The notes beneath the pieces were generated by a model. It saw only the letters and a program-made list of their open reading frames with translations, was not told the origin of the DNA and ran no database searches. A DNA stretch of 64,000 bases. It comes from Notospermus geniculatus (lineage: Eukaryota > Nemertea > Pilidiophora > Heteronemertea > Lineidae). The DNA is taken from contig NMRB01000821.1 of NCBI GenBank assembly GCA_002633025.1, positions 174,481 through 238,480 on the forward strand. Reading direction: 5' to 3'. A program made the translations under genes and the position numbers. Below are positions 46,101 through 52,176 of this stretch, one piece after another (position 1 is the first letter of the stretch; every line of letters starts with the position of its first letter).

Positions 46101-49100
46101 GGGGCGTATGCCCCCTCCTATTTTTGGCAGAGCAATGATTTTTTTCAACAAGAAAAATTTAGTCACATAAAAAATTCCAAGTATTTTGCTCTCAGATGCC
46201 AGGAAAATGCAACTAAAAGCATGTTTGGGCTTCGCACTTTCAGTGCTCACCACCACCGCCGAGCTACACCCCCCTTTCTGTCAACCCTGGATCCGACCCT
46301 GGAGCAGGTTGGAATAAATTGAAACGATCAATTTCGAGAGTGAAATTTGGGTTTTTTAAAGAGCAATGTCTTTCTGACAAGTTGTCTGCAATTAGAAGGG
46401 TTTCCACTATTAAGTACTGTAAAGCAAGATAATTTCACGGCTGGAAATTTTCGCGAATCAAGAATTATAGACATATTCGCGGCAGGATATTTTCACGAGT
46501 CTCTGCCATTTTTTTCGTTTTTTTTTCACGGACAATATTTATCACTTGGGTGTATTTATATTCGCGACAGGAAGTTTTCGCGACTCATACACTCTCGCGA
46601 AATTCGCAAAAATTTCCTGCACGCGAAATTTTCCTGCTTTACAGTATTTTGCTGACAATGTCCAAAGAACTGTGCTTCGCCATTGAAAAGATAGCAATGT
46701 TAAAGGGAGACTCCATTCATTGTGTAAAATTCTGATTTTTTTGAAATATCGTTAATACATTCAAATTCATTGATATCTGCAACATGTCTTTTTTTTAAAT
46801 CAGCAAACCCATCGACATCATTTTAAGTATTTTAATTGCACCCCAAGGGGACCATTGCACAGCACATGTGATGTCATATGTGCTAAAAGGTACAATAGGC
46901 CTAGGCAGTCACAGTATTAGCTCATTCACTACAAACATGACAAAGGTCGTCGGCCTATTGACACTGGTGACATCACAACTCATGGCAATAGTCTACATGG
47001 ATTGATAAAAATTCAAAACTTTACAATGAGTGGAGTCTCCCTTTAAGAGAAACTTCATTAATTTTCTACTTGAGGACAAACCTCTCTGTTCAGCTTGGAG
47101 CAGATGTTCCAACTTGGCGCAGAATCGTTGCAGGACTTGGCTGTCATCGTTGATCGGGATTTGATTTTCAATAAAATCATTCTTCATTTCAATAATGCAA
47201 TCTGTAAAACAAGCACAAGTCATGCAAGTAGTTCAACAATAAGATGAAATGGTCCATGGACCATGTGCTCACCTGTGTTTACATAATAGTGTAATGACAC
47301 AGGGAGGTACACTCATGGCCAAAGTAAATGGACAGCAGTTTATCTTGAATATCTCCAAACCAATGGGGTGGAGAAAATTGAATCCGACATATGTAGTGGT
47401 AACTTTTCCTGGCTATCTAAAGGTATCAGCGCCGAAAAAATCCGCTGAAAACAGCATTGGACAGAAGGAATTTTGTAAAGGTATGTTTTTTGCTACTTTT
47501 TTATTTGCGTGATTTCATTCAAAATTTTTATATGTGTGTGTTCTACTCATCGAGGCCTTTCATAAAATATCCTGAAATTTCAAATATTCCGTGTAGAAAT
47601 GTGATTTTGGGGCACTTTTATCCAAATATTTTTGGCCACGCGTGCAACACCTTTGACACAGGCCTCTGCAGTATTGTGAGTTGTGGTGGTGAATGAAAGC
47701 TGAGTGTTGTCATTTGTCGTTCACGAATGAATAAAGAAACCCAGTTGTGGCTGAAGGTCGCGTTTGTCATGCAGGGTCAATTTCCATAACAGGCTGCGTC
47801 AATTCAGTGGAATCCTGGTAGTTGACCAATTCACAGCCTGTTGGCACCCCATCAATCCCACAAACTATTCAATGGCCATTGATTTTTTTCTACCGGCATG
47901 ACCATTGGGTTCAAGGGCCTCTGTCAAAGGTGTTGCAATCATGGGCAACATAATTTTGATAAAAGTGCCCCAAAACCTCCAATCAGTTTTTTTTCCGGGT
48001 GAGACATAAAACTCTCACAGACTAGTAGGGACCTTTCTGATAAACCCCTTAATAAAAATGAGGTGCTTACTGCCCTCAAAAACATGTCAAATAACAAAAG
48101 CCCTGGGCTTGATGGTTTCACCTCCGAATTTTACAAGTTCTTCTGGAAAGACATAAATGTTTACATGCTAAAAGCCTTTGAGGAAGCCTTTCAATGTGGC
48201 GAACTTTCATTTGTACAAAAAGAAGGATTGATTACTTGCATCCCCAAACCTGGTAAGGACAGAAGATATATAAAGAACTGGAGACCAATTACCTTACTGA
48301 ATGTAGACTACAAGATACTTTCAGCAACAATANCCATGAGTGTACATATCAGTTATGGGCAATCTGGGTCATTGCCGAGTTTACAGGACTTTGATGTTTT
48401 TTGGGTTATTCCACCTGGCGGCCATATTGGATGTCCAATAGGGCCGAGACTTCACGTGCACATAGGGCCTAAAGCTCATTTAGAGGGAGCCACATAACAC
48501 ATTCAAGCACTCTGGGTCAAGTCATTCCTGAGTTATAGCACTTTGATGATTTTCGGGTAATGCCACTATATGTCGTTCACCTTAGAAACCCGTTACCGGT
48601 ACTATTTCATGTTCTTACATGTACCATACATGATGTAGCAACACACTAGCACCACCATCTTCCGAAATCAAACCTCTCGTGTCTTATGCTACTTTGACCT
48701 AAATCCAGTGGATCCCATTTTTCATCACCTCACTCCCAGGCACTTAAAGAATTATCTTCGTTCGCTTTACTCTGATAACACCTACCCCCACTTCGATTTT
48801 AACTACAAACTTGGTACTTCTCAGACAGAGTCTTGTGCCTTTCACTTATTAGGCCTACAGATACTCATAATAAAGGGACTCATGTCCAAGGCATTAAACA
48901 CCAAGTCACCCAGGCATACTATACTATACAATGAGGCCTCCTAAGTCAGAGCCTGGCATGGTTTGTCTCAACGATATGGTAAAACTGTGTTAAGGTGAAG
49001 GAAACAACTGGTGTTGGAGGGACTACCCAATGGCCTCGTTTTACGGTATCATACTTTATCAAACCATAATATAAACCATGAAGGACTCTAACATGTCTAA

Positions 49101-49479
49101 GTATGTCGTTCTATGTACACAAATTAGACCCACTACTGACCCAGAGATTAGGCCCATGGCCTCAAGCAAAGACAATGCCTACCGGTATTAAGTGTAAAAG
49201 TGGGTCATCTAAGGTCAGTATTGAACTCTGCCAATGTTGTGAAACGAGTATTTGGCTTGGTCATGTTGGTTGTTACAATAAAATTGAAAACGGGACTCTA
49301 ATTATAAAGCTATCTAGAGACTTTCGGCCAGATATTTCAGGCAGTTTCATTTCATTTTTTCCTTACCAATTACATCTTGCACAATTTTCTGCATCTGCGG
49401 TTGTGGAGAAAGTTGAGGTGAAAGTGGATTGTCCATTATTGGTGCTGTGGCCATCTTATTCTTAAGGAGTGTTCACTTT
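29413..49479 (-). CDS. FYCO1: FYCO1: RUN, coiled-coil, FYVE and GOLD domain protein (about 1952 aa)
   Basis: FYCO1 is a Rab7, PI3P and LC3 effector that couples late endosomes and autophagosomes to plus-end microtubule transport. Coding exons, 5' to 3': 49454-49367, 47201-47082, 45937-45825, 45387-45281, 45168-45025, 44612-44534, 43091-42939, 42265-40856, 39830-37725, 37177-37037, 36480-36409, 35747-35700, 34869-34751, 34133-33995, 33651-33578, 33232-33051, 32644-32431, 31446-31279, 31118-30959, 30277-30108, 29464-29413. All have AG/GT borders and phases that join, totalling 5859 coding bases. Domains: RUN (about 50-195), coiled coil (about 230-1600), FYVE (about 1590-1650), LIR (about 1800), GOLD (about 1830-1950). 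Vertebrate FYCO1 is about 1480 aa; the extra length is coiled coil. An acceptor at 49480 before the start exon implies a non-coding 5' exon upstream. Two extra small exons are possible (35562-35473, 35044-35009). Confidence 0.93.
29582..29763. repeat. Palindrome in the last FYCO1 intron
   Basis: TATAAGTAAAGTCGTCTCCG at the left is mirrored at 29742-29763. The arms of about 80 bp include CCCAACCGGGGTCTTCCTCA and AGATCCCAGAAGT with a short loop. Confidence 0.85.
29867..30038. repeat. Inverted repeat in the last FYCO1 intron
   Basis: AAGGGACACACTCCGCGTGA and CTACTGC are mirrored by the right end (GCAGTAGCTCACACGGAGTG). The roughly 27-bp arms enclose about 115 bp of unrelated sequence: a compact MITE shape. 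Confidence 0.75.
30345..30775. repeat. Minisatellite with a palindromic insertion (30407-30530)
   Basis: Units of roughly 36 bp with TAGTTAGGACAAATTCTATA and GTACTGGTACTGG are repeated about nine times. One unit is split by a 124-bp inverted repeat starting GGGCCTGACTCACAAAGC, which resembles the GGGCC-end palindromes. Open frames of valine/leucine/threonine repeats on both strands are by-products. It lies in the intron between the two main GOLD exons. Confidence 0.8.
31279..32644 (-). CDS. FYCO1: FYCO1 exons 17-18: linker and LC3-interacting motif
   Basis: Exon 32644-32431 encodes a low-complexity Ser/Pro/Asp linker. Exon 31446-31279 encodes [17 protein letters not shown]. The F-H-L-I core preceded by Asp-Asp and followed by S-D-E-E matches a LIR (F-x-x-I/L with acidic neighbours) and the DD.VFDII.DEE arrangement known in vertebrate FYCO1. 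It should bind LC3/GABARAP-family proteins. A mariner-type MITE (31838-32323) lies in the intron between the two exons. Confidence 0.9.
31838..32323. mobile_element. 486-bp mariner/Tc1-type MITE, near palindrome
   Basis: It is flanked by TA on both sides, with ends CACTGGTGGACAGAAATATT and a slightly diverged inverse. Arms exceed 200 bp (AACCCACTTGCCAAGGTAAA and others mirrored). Ends and TA target fit the Tc1/mariner superfamily. Confidence 0.85.
32645..33050. other. FYCO1 intron with C-tract repeat
   Basis: This intron contains a GGGG/CCCC-type repeat at about 32840-33020 (CTTTACCAAAATGTTTTTCC, a C run at 32985-32992, then GATCCGCCACTG), the same broad type as at 46073 and 58880. No exon was seen. 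Confidence 0.6.
33051..34133 (-). CDS. FYCO1: FYCO1 exons 14-16: FYVE zinc finger
   Basis: Exon 34133-33995 gives [20 protein letters not shown], then the WMND motif (WxxD) and HCLGC. Exon 33651-33578 gives [14 protein letters not shown], which with the preceding RK forms the R-K-HHCR-x-CG phosphoinositide-binding core. Exon 33232-33051 gives SRVCNAC, the RVC motif. All eight zinc-binding cysteines are present (C-x2-C four times), so PI3P binding is expected. The last exon continues into a Ser/Asp-rich linker. Confidence 0.92.
33345..33487. repeat. Palindrome in FYCO1 intron
   Basis: TAGGGAGGTTGAGATCAGCG is mirrored at 33468-33487. Arms of about 65 bp surround a short loop near 33410. Confidence 0.85.
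34243..34722. mobile_element. Tc1-like element, non-autonomous, copy A
   Basis: TA-flanked; ends CAGCTCTGGAAATAAATTAT and mirrored ATTTCTTCCAGAGCTG, followed by the AGACCACC/GGTGGTCT match. These are recognisable Tc1-family ends. There is no transposase frame. A diverged 3' half lies at 60745-60905 in HIBADH. Confidence 0.8.
34751..37177 (-). CDS. FYCO1: FYCO1 exons 10-13: late coiled coil
   Basis: Short in-phase exons encode [20 protein letters not shown] (37177-37037), [20 protein letters not shown] (36480-36409), [16 protein letters not shown] (35747-35700) and [14 protein letters not shown] (34869-34751). In vertebrate FYCO1 the coil just before the FYVE finger carries Rab7 binding, so this block is the likely counterpart. 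A 378-bp MITE (35045-35422) sits in the intron region between the last two. Confidence 0.85.
35009..35044 (-). CDS. FYCO1: Possible 36-bp FYCO1 exon abutting a MITE
   Basis: A GTAAAT donor at 35008 ends an open stretch encoding [12 protein letters not shown], which would join in phase to NEMQELKKK of the next exon. Its first nine bases (GTGAAAATA) are the target-site duplication of the MITE at 35045-35422. As the sequence stands there is no in-phase AG directly before it, so this copy of the exon may be dead or never have been one. Confidence 0.25.
35045..35422. mobile_element. 378-bp fold-back MITE with 9-bp target duplication
   Basis: The ends are TAAACTCCCTACGCAGTTGT and its inverse. Both flanks read TATTTTCAC (35036-35044 and 35423-35431). 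Arms run for more than 100 bp (GCCCCCTTCGGTTTAC mirrored). A 9-bp duplication is usual for Mutator-like elements, so a MULE-derived MITE is the best guess. Confidence 0.85.
35473..35562 (-). CDS. FYCO1: Possible additional FYCO1 exon
   Basis: On the minus strand TAG|TCAGTATCATC...GATGTTGGG|GTAAGA bounds 90 bases, open and in phase 0 on both sides. The encoded [20 protein letters not shown] is compatible with a coiled coil. It lies between two certain exons, so including or skipping it keeps the frame. The acceptor is weak in pyrimidines. Confidence 0.3.
36023..36276. repeat. Inverted repeat in FYCO1 intron
   Basis: AGTATGATTCACCCTAACTT and CAACATGGGCAAAGTGC are mirrored at 36240-36276. The loop includes CAAGGTTGTG.TTCAGTCAACTG, also seen at 2788-2812. 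Confidence 0.8.
36614..36997. repeat. Two adjacent inverted repeats
   Basis: The first, 36614-36750, has arms starting CTAAGGCTAACAATCCATTC. The second, 36752-36997, has arms starting TAGACCATTCTCAAATTCCC. They abut each other and the second ends 40 bp from a FYCO1 exon (37037). Confidence 0.8.
37315..37640. repeat. About 70-bp tandem repeat in FYCO1 intron
   Basis: Three to four units with GACCCCCTAATGGAAGGAACC and CACCCCTTTTT recur. No coding use is likely, since this lies between exons 9 and 10. Confidence 0.75.
37725..39830 (-). CDS. FYCO1: FYCO1 exon 9: 702-codon coiled-coil exon
   Basis: The exon starts [20 protein letters not shown] and ends DLEMSLK before GTAAGAC, phase 0 on both sides. 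Two coiled-coil blocks are separated by acidic, Ser/Thr-rich linkers (around [20 protein letters not shown], and around [18 protein letters not shown]), which are likely flexible and phosphorylatable. The size of this exon accounts for much of the length excess over vertebrate FYCO1. Confidence 0.9.
39900..40414. repeat. Minisatellite plus palindrome in FYCO1 intron
   Basis: Units of about 42-70 bp containing TTTCACACGTCCGAATTGG and CACATGTCCAAATATG span 39925-40250. A 133-bp palindrome with GGGTCGTATTCATAAAGCGG ends sits at 40282-40414. A + strand frame of repeated [16 protein letters not shown] peptides is only the repeat read through. Confidence 0.8.
40415..40855. other. FYCO1 intron remainder with G/C-tract repeat
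   Basis: Bases 40500-40740 carry the GATCCAGGATTTTTGGCGGA start and a CCCCCCCC run seen in this window's GGGG/CCCC repeat family. No exon until the donor at 40855. Confidence 0.55.
40856..42265 (-). CDS. FYCO1: FYCO1 exon 8: 470-codon coiled-coil exon
   Basis: This single open exon in phase 0 starts [18 protein letters not shown] and ends EMTEVK before GTAAG. It is almost pure coiled coil, rich in Glu, Lys, Leu and Gln, with breaks in the heptads only at its last 40 codons. The + strand frames opposite it are antisense shadows of the E/K-rich codons. Confidence 0.9.
42320..42760. repeat. Dispersed repeat and two inverted repeats in FYCO1 intron
   Basis: Bases 42325-42490 match 22810-23000 and part of 8440-8560 (GAGGGCAGCACA, TAGTTTTAACCACTA). 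Inverted repeats follow at 42500-42608 (arms AGGGTAGGGACACACCTAAC) and 42611-42760 (arms AGCCAGGCGCACATTTGCGA). Confidence 0.75.
42939..43091 (-). CDS. FYCO1: FYCO1 exon 7: linker and coiled-coil start
   Basis: A 51-codon phase-0 exon encodes an acidic stretch ([18 protein letters not shown]) that turns into a heptad pattern ([19 protein letters not shown]). The acceptor is AACAG and the donor is GTAGGA. Confidence 0.85.
43389..43902. repeat. 514-bp nested inverted repeat in FYCO1 intron
   Basis: The outer arms AAAGCTTTGTGCACACAGAG and mirror enclose an inner pair at about 43552-43733 (CAGTAGAACTCGCATA and mirror). An inserted element inside another fold-back is the simplest reading. Confidence 0.8.
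43903..44533. other. FYCO1 intron, nothing recognised
   Basis: This is mostly unique-looking sequence. I see no exon, RNA gene or clear repeat, apart from a short Not I-like GC patch at 44230. Confidence 0.5.
44534..49479 (-). CDS. FYCO1: FYCO1 exons 1-6: N-terminus and RUN domain
   Basis: Exon 1 starts [11 protein letters not shown] at 49454 and ends in QKIVQDVI. The RUN domain then reads [53 protein letters not shown] and [20 protein letters not shown]. These are the signature stretches of the FYCO1/RUFY-type RUN fold, and the last one is specific to FYCO1. Exon 6 ends with [15 protein letters not shown], a Ser-rich linker also known after the RUN domain in vertebrate FYCO1. In vertebrates RUN domains of this class bind small GTPase pathways; FYCO1 Rab7 binding itself maps to the late coiled coil. 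Confidence 0.9.
45444..45738 (+). mobile_element. 295-bp repeat, copy A (FYCO1 intron)
   Basis: It begins TAGTCTCGCTTGGCCAGA, ends CACTGGGGCCGAGTGTA.AGCTT, and is about 90 percent like 56202-56488 by eye, in the same + orientation. It has no coding frame. The superfamily is unknown. Confidence 0.75.
46073..46320. repeat. GGATCCAGGGGGG-type dispersed repeat
   Basis: GGGCCGGATCCAGGGGGGAC and, 200 bp on, CTGGATCCGACCCTG form inverted ends. G and C tracts lie inside. The same family is seen at 19720-19860, 27700, 32840, 40500, 58880, 60012 and 61220. Confidence 0.65.
46414..46646. mobile_element. MITE with ACTGTAAAGCA ends
   Basis: TACTGTAAAGCAAGATAATT at the left is mirrored by TTTTCCTGCTTTACAGTA at the right. 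The interior has ATTTTCGCG words repeated. It lies in the FYCO1 intron between exons 2 and 3. Confidence 0.75.
46704..47042. mobile_element. TTAA-flanked MITE with AGGGAGACTCC ends
   Basis: TTAA stands on both sides of AGGGAGACTCCATTCATTGT ... GGAGTCTCCCT. Target and AGGG terminus match the 9522 and 49664 elements, though the interiors differ. Its right end lies 40 bp from the donor of FYCO1 exon 2. Confidence 0.8.
47305..47640. mobile_element. ACTCATGGCCAAA-ended MITE, copy B
   Basis: This is the same element as 16609-16931, with 3' end TATTTTTGGCCACGCGTG. It lies in the first coding intron of FYCO1. Confidence 0.7.
47985..48332 (+). mobile_element. L1/Tx1-like reverse transcriptase fragment
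   Basis: The + strand frame reads [20 protein letters not shown], then [20 protein letters not shown] and [16 protein letters not shown], the start of a non-LTR reverse transcriptase (conserved NKSPG-DG, IPKPGK and WRPI-LLN blocks). It is truncated on both sides; the right edge is a single N at 48333. The missing FADD catalytic block makes it inert. Confidence 0.85.
48334..49366. other. FYCO1 intron 1 remainder, no clear feature
   Basis: Bases 48334-48560 have CAGTTATGGGCAATCTGG and GGCGGCCATATTGGATGTCC, typical of dispersed repeats. A + strand frame at 48708-48884 ([20 protein letters not shown]) has some protein-like texture but no family I recognise. Confidence 0.4.
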
Positions 49480-49663
49480 CTGCAAATGGCAATTTTAAAA
49501 TTCACAAACATAACAAATTATGTACGATTTTAAAATCCATCCATGTAGAGTCAGCAGTGGCCATCCTGTAAAAACAAAAATAAATTATTCCTGAAAATGT
49601 TCCCATCAACCCAAGTGCCGAAGTTCAGCCGCCCGCCCATTATTATGATTAAACACAGATTAA

Positions 49664-49817
49664 AGGGCCTCTAGAGGCAGCCCAGCATGGCTGGGGAAAA
49701 CCCCGGGGAAAACCCAGGTTCAATTCCTCGTACTGGTGATTAACGTTAAAGTGGCGCCGCCTAGCTGAAGAACCGGTACTGATAGTAGCCTAATGGCGAG
49801 CTGCCTCTAGAGGCCCT
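49664..49817. mobile_element. TTAA-flanked MITE, copy B
   Basis: Flanked by TTAA on both sides and about 90 percent identical to 9522-9676. It lies just upstream of the FYCO1 start exon. Confidence 0.85.
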
Positions 49818-52097
49818 TTAAGCCTAGGCCTACTAGTACTAAGCCCGGCCGTATAAGGTCTACCGGTATGCTTGTATGCCTAATATAGGCTTATGTGGTG
49901 ATCCCTTTTTTCTTGCGGAAGTCAACACAGGCTGTCTGAATGAGGGCGTCAGGCCGGCACAAGAAGGCAGGCCCTGCTACCAGTACTACTCGCTTTGCTA
50001 GGCTAGGTTGGCCGACACCAAAGTCACCATGTAAGCCTAGCTACACCACTGCACTGTTTATGTAGCCGACGGTCATGCACCGCTGCGGTACACACACACA
50101 CACCATGCACACACACAAACAAACATGAATGACAAAAGTGAAGTGACAAAAGTGTGAAACTGTAGCTTCAATAGTGGAGCGGAGTGTAGGCCTAGTGAAG
50201 TTGTAGGCCTGCGGCTGCGTACACTGCTTGCTGGTTCTCCTGTGTAAGCGTAACAAACGTTTTTTCCGTGCCATTTAAATACAATTACGGCAGAAAAGAG
50301 AAGAAATCCAGACACCCAGAAATAATATTTCATGTATTTCATGTATTTACGGACGCCATGTTTAGGTCACGTGCAACGTTATTCGCTCCTCTGACGCCGA
50401 ATTCACACTAGTCCGAACACTGCCTCCTGTTGCTCATTTGCAGAACTGACGGCCGCATGCGTCCAGCAGATTCTAAAAATAGCAATACGAGTCAGACGTT
50501 CGGACTAAATTCACACAGGAGAGCAAACTCGTCCCCAGTGGGTTTACGTTCCTACTAGACTGGTCCCCTGTCGTAGTTCTCGCTTCACTACTACGACAGG
50601 CATTTTGAACGCCAACTCGGCATGTGATTGGTCAGCCAAACGTCATCAACGGTCGCGCCATGAGTCATATCTATTTTTAGAGACTCCCCGCAACGTTGAA
50701 AGTCTTTATTGCTCATTTGCATACGTGTGTCAGAAAACAGGCAAACATGGCGGACGCGGCCTGTCGTAGTAGTGGAGGAACGGAGCGATACGACAGGGGA
50801 CCAGTCTACGTTCCTACAACACCACTGGAAAGCAACCTCGTCCCCAGGGGTATAGTTCGCTCAGACAACCTCGGTGCCTCGGACCACTCGCTCACTAACC
50901 CCTGGCATCAGCTTTGGATTTAACGCACGTGATTGGTTGACGGGAAACCGTCAAATATATCCAAGAATATACCCAAAGAAATTTTCAAAATATTTTGGAT
51001 CAAACCAGAAGGTTATCTATATCCAGGTGTGATGATTTTTTGTAAAAAGAATTTTAAAAAGCACTGGTTAGTATTTCAAATTGATTATTTTGACTCGTGC
51101 TGCCACCTATACTTAGTCCAAGATTCCTGGATTAGCAACCGAAGCTGATTCCAGGGGTTAGTGCAAACTGGTTCCCAGAATGCATTTCGCTCCACAATAT
51201 GGCGGTCGCTAATAATGCCTCTGGAAACAAACGCCCTCTTCACTTCTGCAAGGTTCTTGCAAAACCACTTTTCAGATTAAAATATTAGCGTCAAACGCAT
51301 CCAATGACTTTGATAATCGTTATTATTTCATTCTATAGCCACAAACTGGGATAATATGGAGGAAAACATTAATTTGATGTTAGGAATTTTGCGCACTACT
51401 TTGCGCAGTTTCGAGCAAATGCCGTGAGCCGTCTCGGCGCTCGACCAATCAGNATTTTAACACTGCCATCGATACTAAATCGCCATCTTGAAATCCTGAC
51501 GTCATCGTCGGCGGGCTAGTCTATCACGTGATGAGAACTTCCTTTTCAAAATGGTATTATTTGCAGAAAACAGTATTTACCTTGTCGAAAATGAAACAGA
51601 ATAACTTTATTACTACTTTACATCTACTCAACCGTTGCTTGTATCACTCTATACCTTTATACACCTGTCTTCAACGATCTATATTGTAAGGGTAGAAAAC
51701 GAGTGATGGGGTGACCGCTTCACAAACAGAAGAATTTCTTCTGTTCCTTCCGCGCGCGCACTACTTTTCAAGATGGAAACCTACCACCGTCACTAGTGGC
51801 GATATGATTGACGTCATTGCACATATCGCCACCTAGCGTCAAGTTTGTGCGCGGCCACGTGTGTGGCATACGCGGTTGGCGTGGGCAGCCGATTATTCCG
51901 CCCAGTTTTCAATAGTTACCCGGGAATAGTTAGTTTACCTGACCTGCGACTCTCACCACAACAAGCGCCATCTGGAGTAGGTCAGTGGAACCAGACCCGC
52001 TATACGGGGACAGGGGACCAGTGTATGGTTCAATGACGTCATCCGCATTCCGCGTTCGACATGTTCGACAGAATCTGAGAATAGTCTAATTCGCGAA
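49818..52097. promoter_or_regulatory. FYCO1-HIBADH intergenic/bidirectional upstream region
   Basis: The 2.3-kb stretch between the head-to-head genes has no coding exon I can support. It includes a CA-rich tract at 50092-50128, an inverted repeat at 50555-50808 (arms TAGACTGGTCCCCTGTCGTA), a repeat of CTAACCCCTGG.ATCAGCTT in opposite orientation at 50896 and 51140, a single N at 51453 and, from about 51700 to 52090, a CpG-richer part likely to be the HIBADH promoter. The FYCO1 non-coding first exon probably lies here too. Confidence 0.45.
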
Positions 52098-52176
52098 ATG
52101 GCCGGCTTGAACATGCTGAATTTTCTTCGTCCTCATCTTTCCCGTGCAGCGGACGTGGGGGTCCGATACTTTTCAG
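52098..52176 (+). CDS. HIBADH: HIBADH exon 1: mitochondrial presequence
   Basis: ATG in GAAATGG context encodes 26 residues ending VRYFS plus one base, followed by GTCACT. Arg at 11, 16 and 23 with Leu/Phe between and no acid until D19 fits an amphipathic presequence. The one spare base joins AC of exon 2 to make Asp, giving YFSDAGTVGF. No other candidate first exon fits this phase nearby. Confidence 0.8.
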
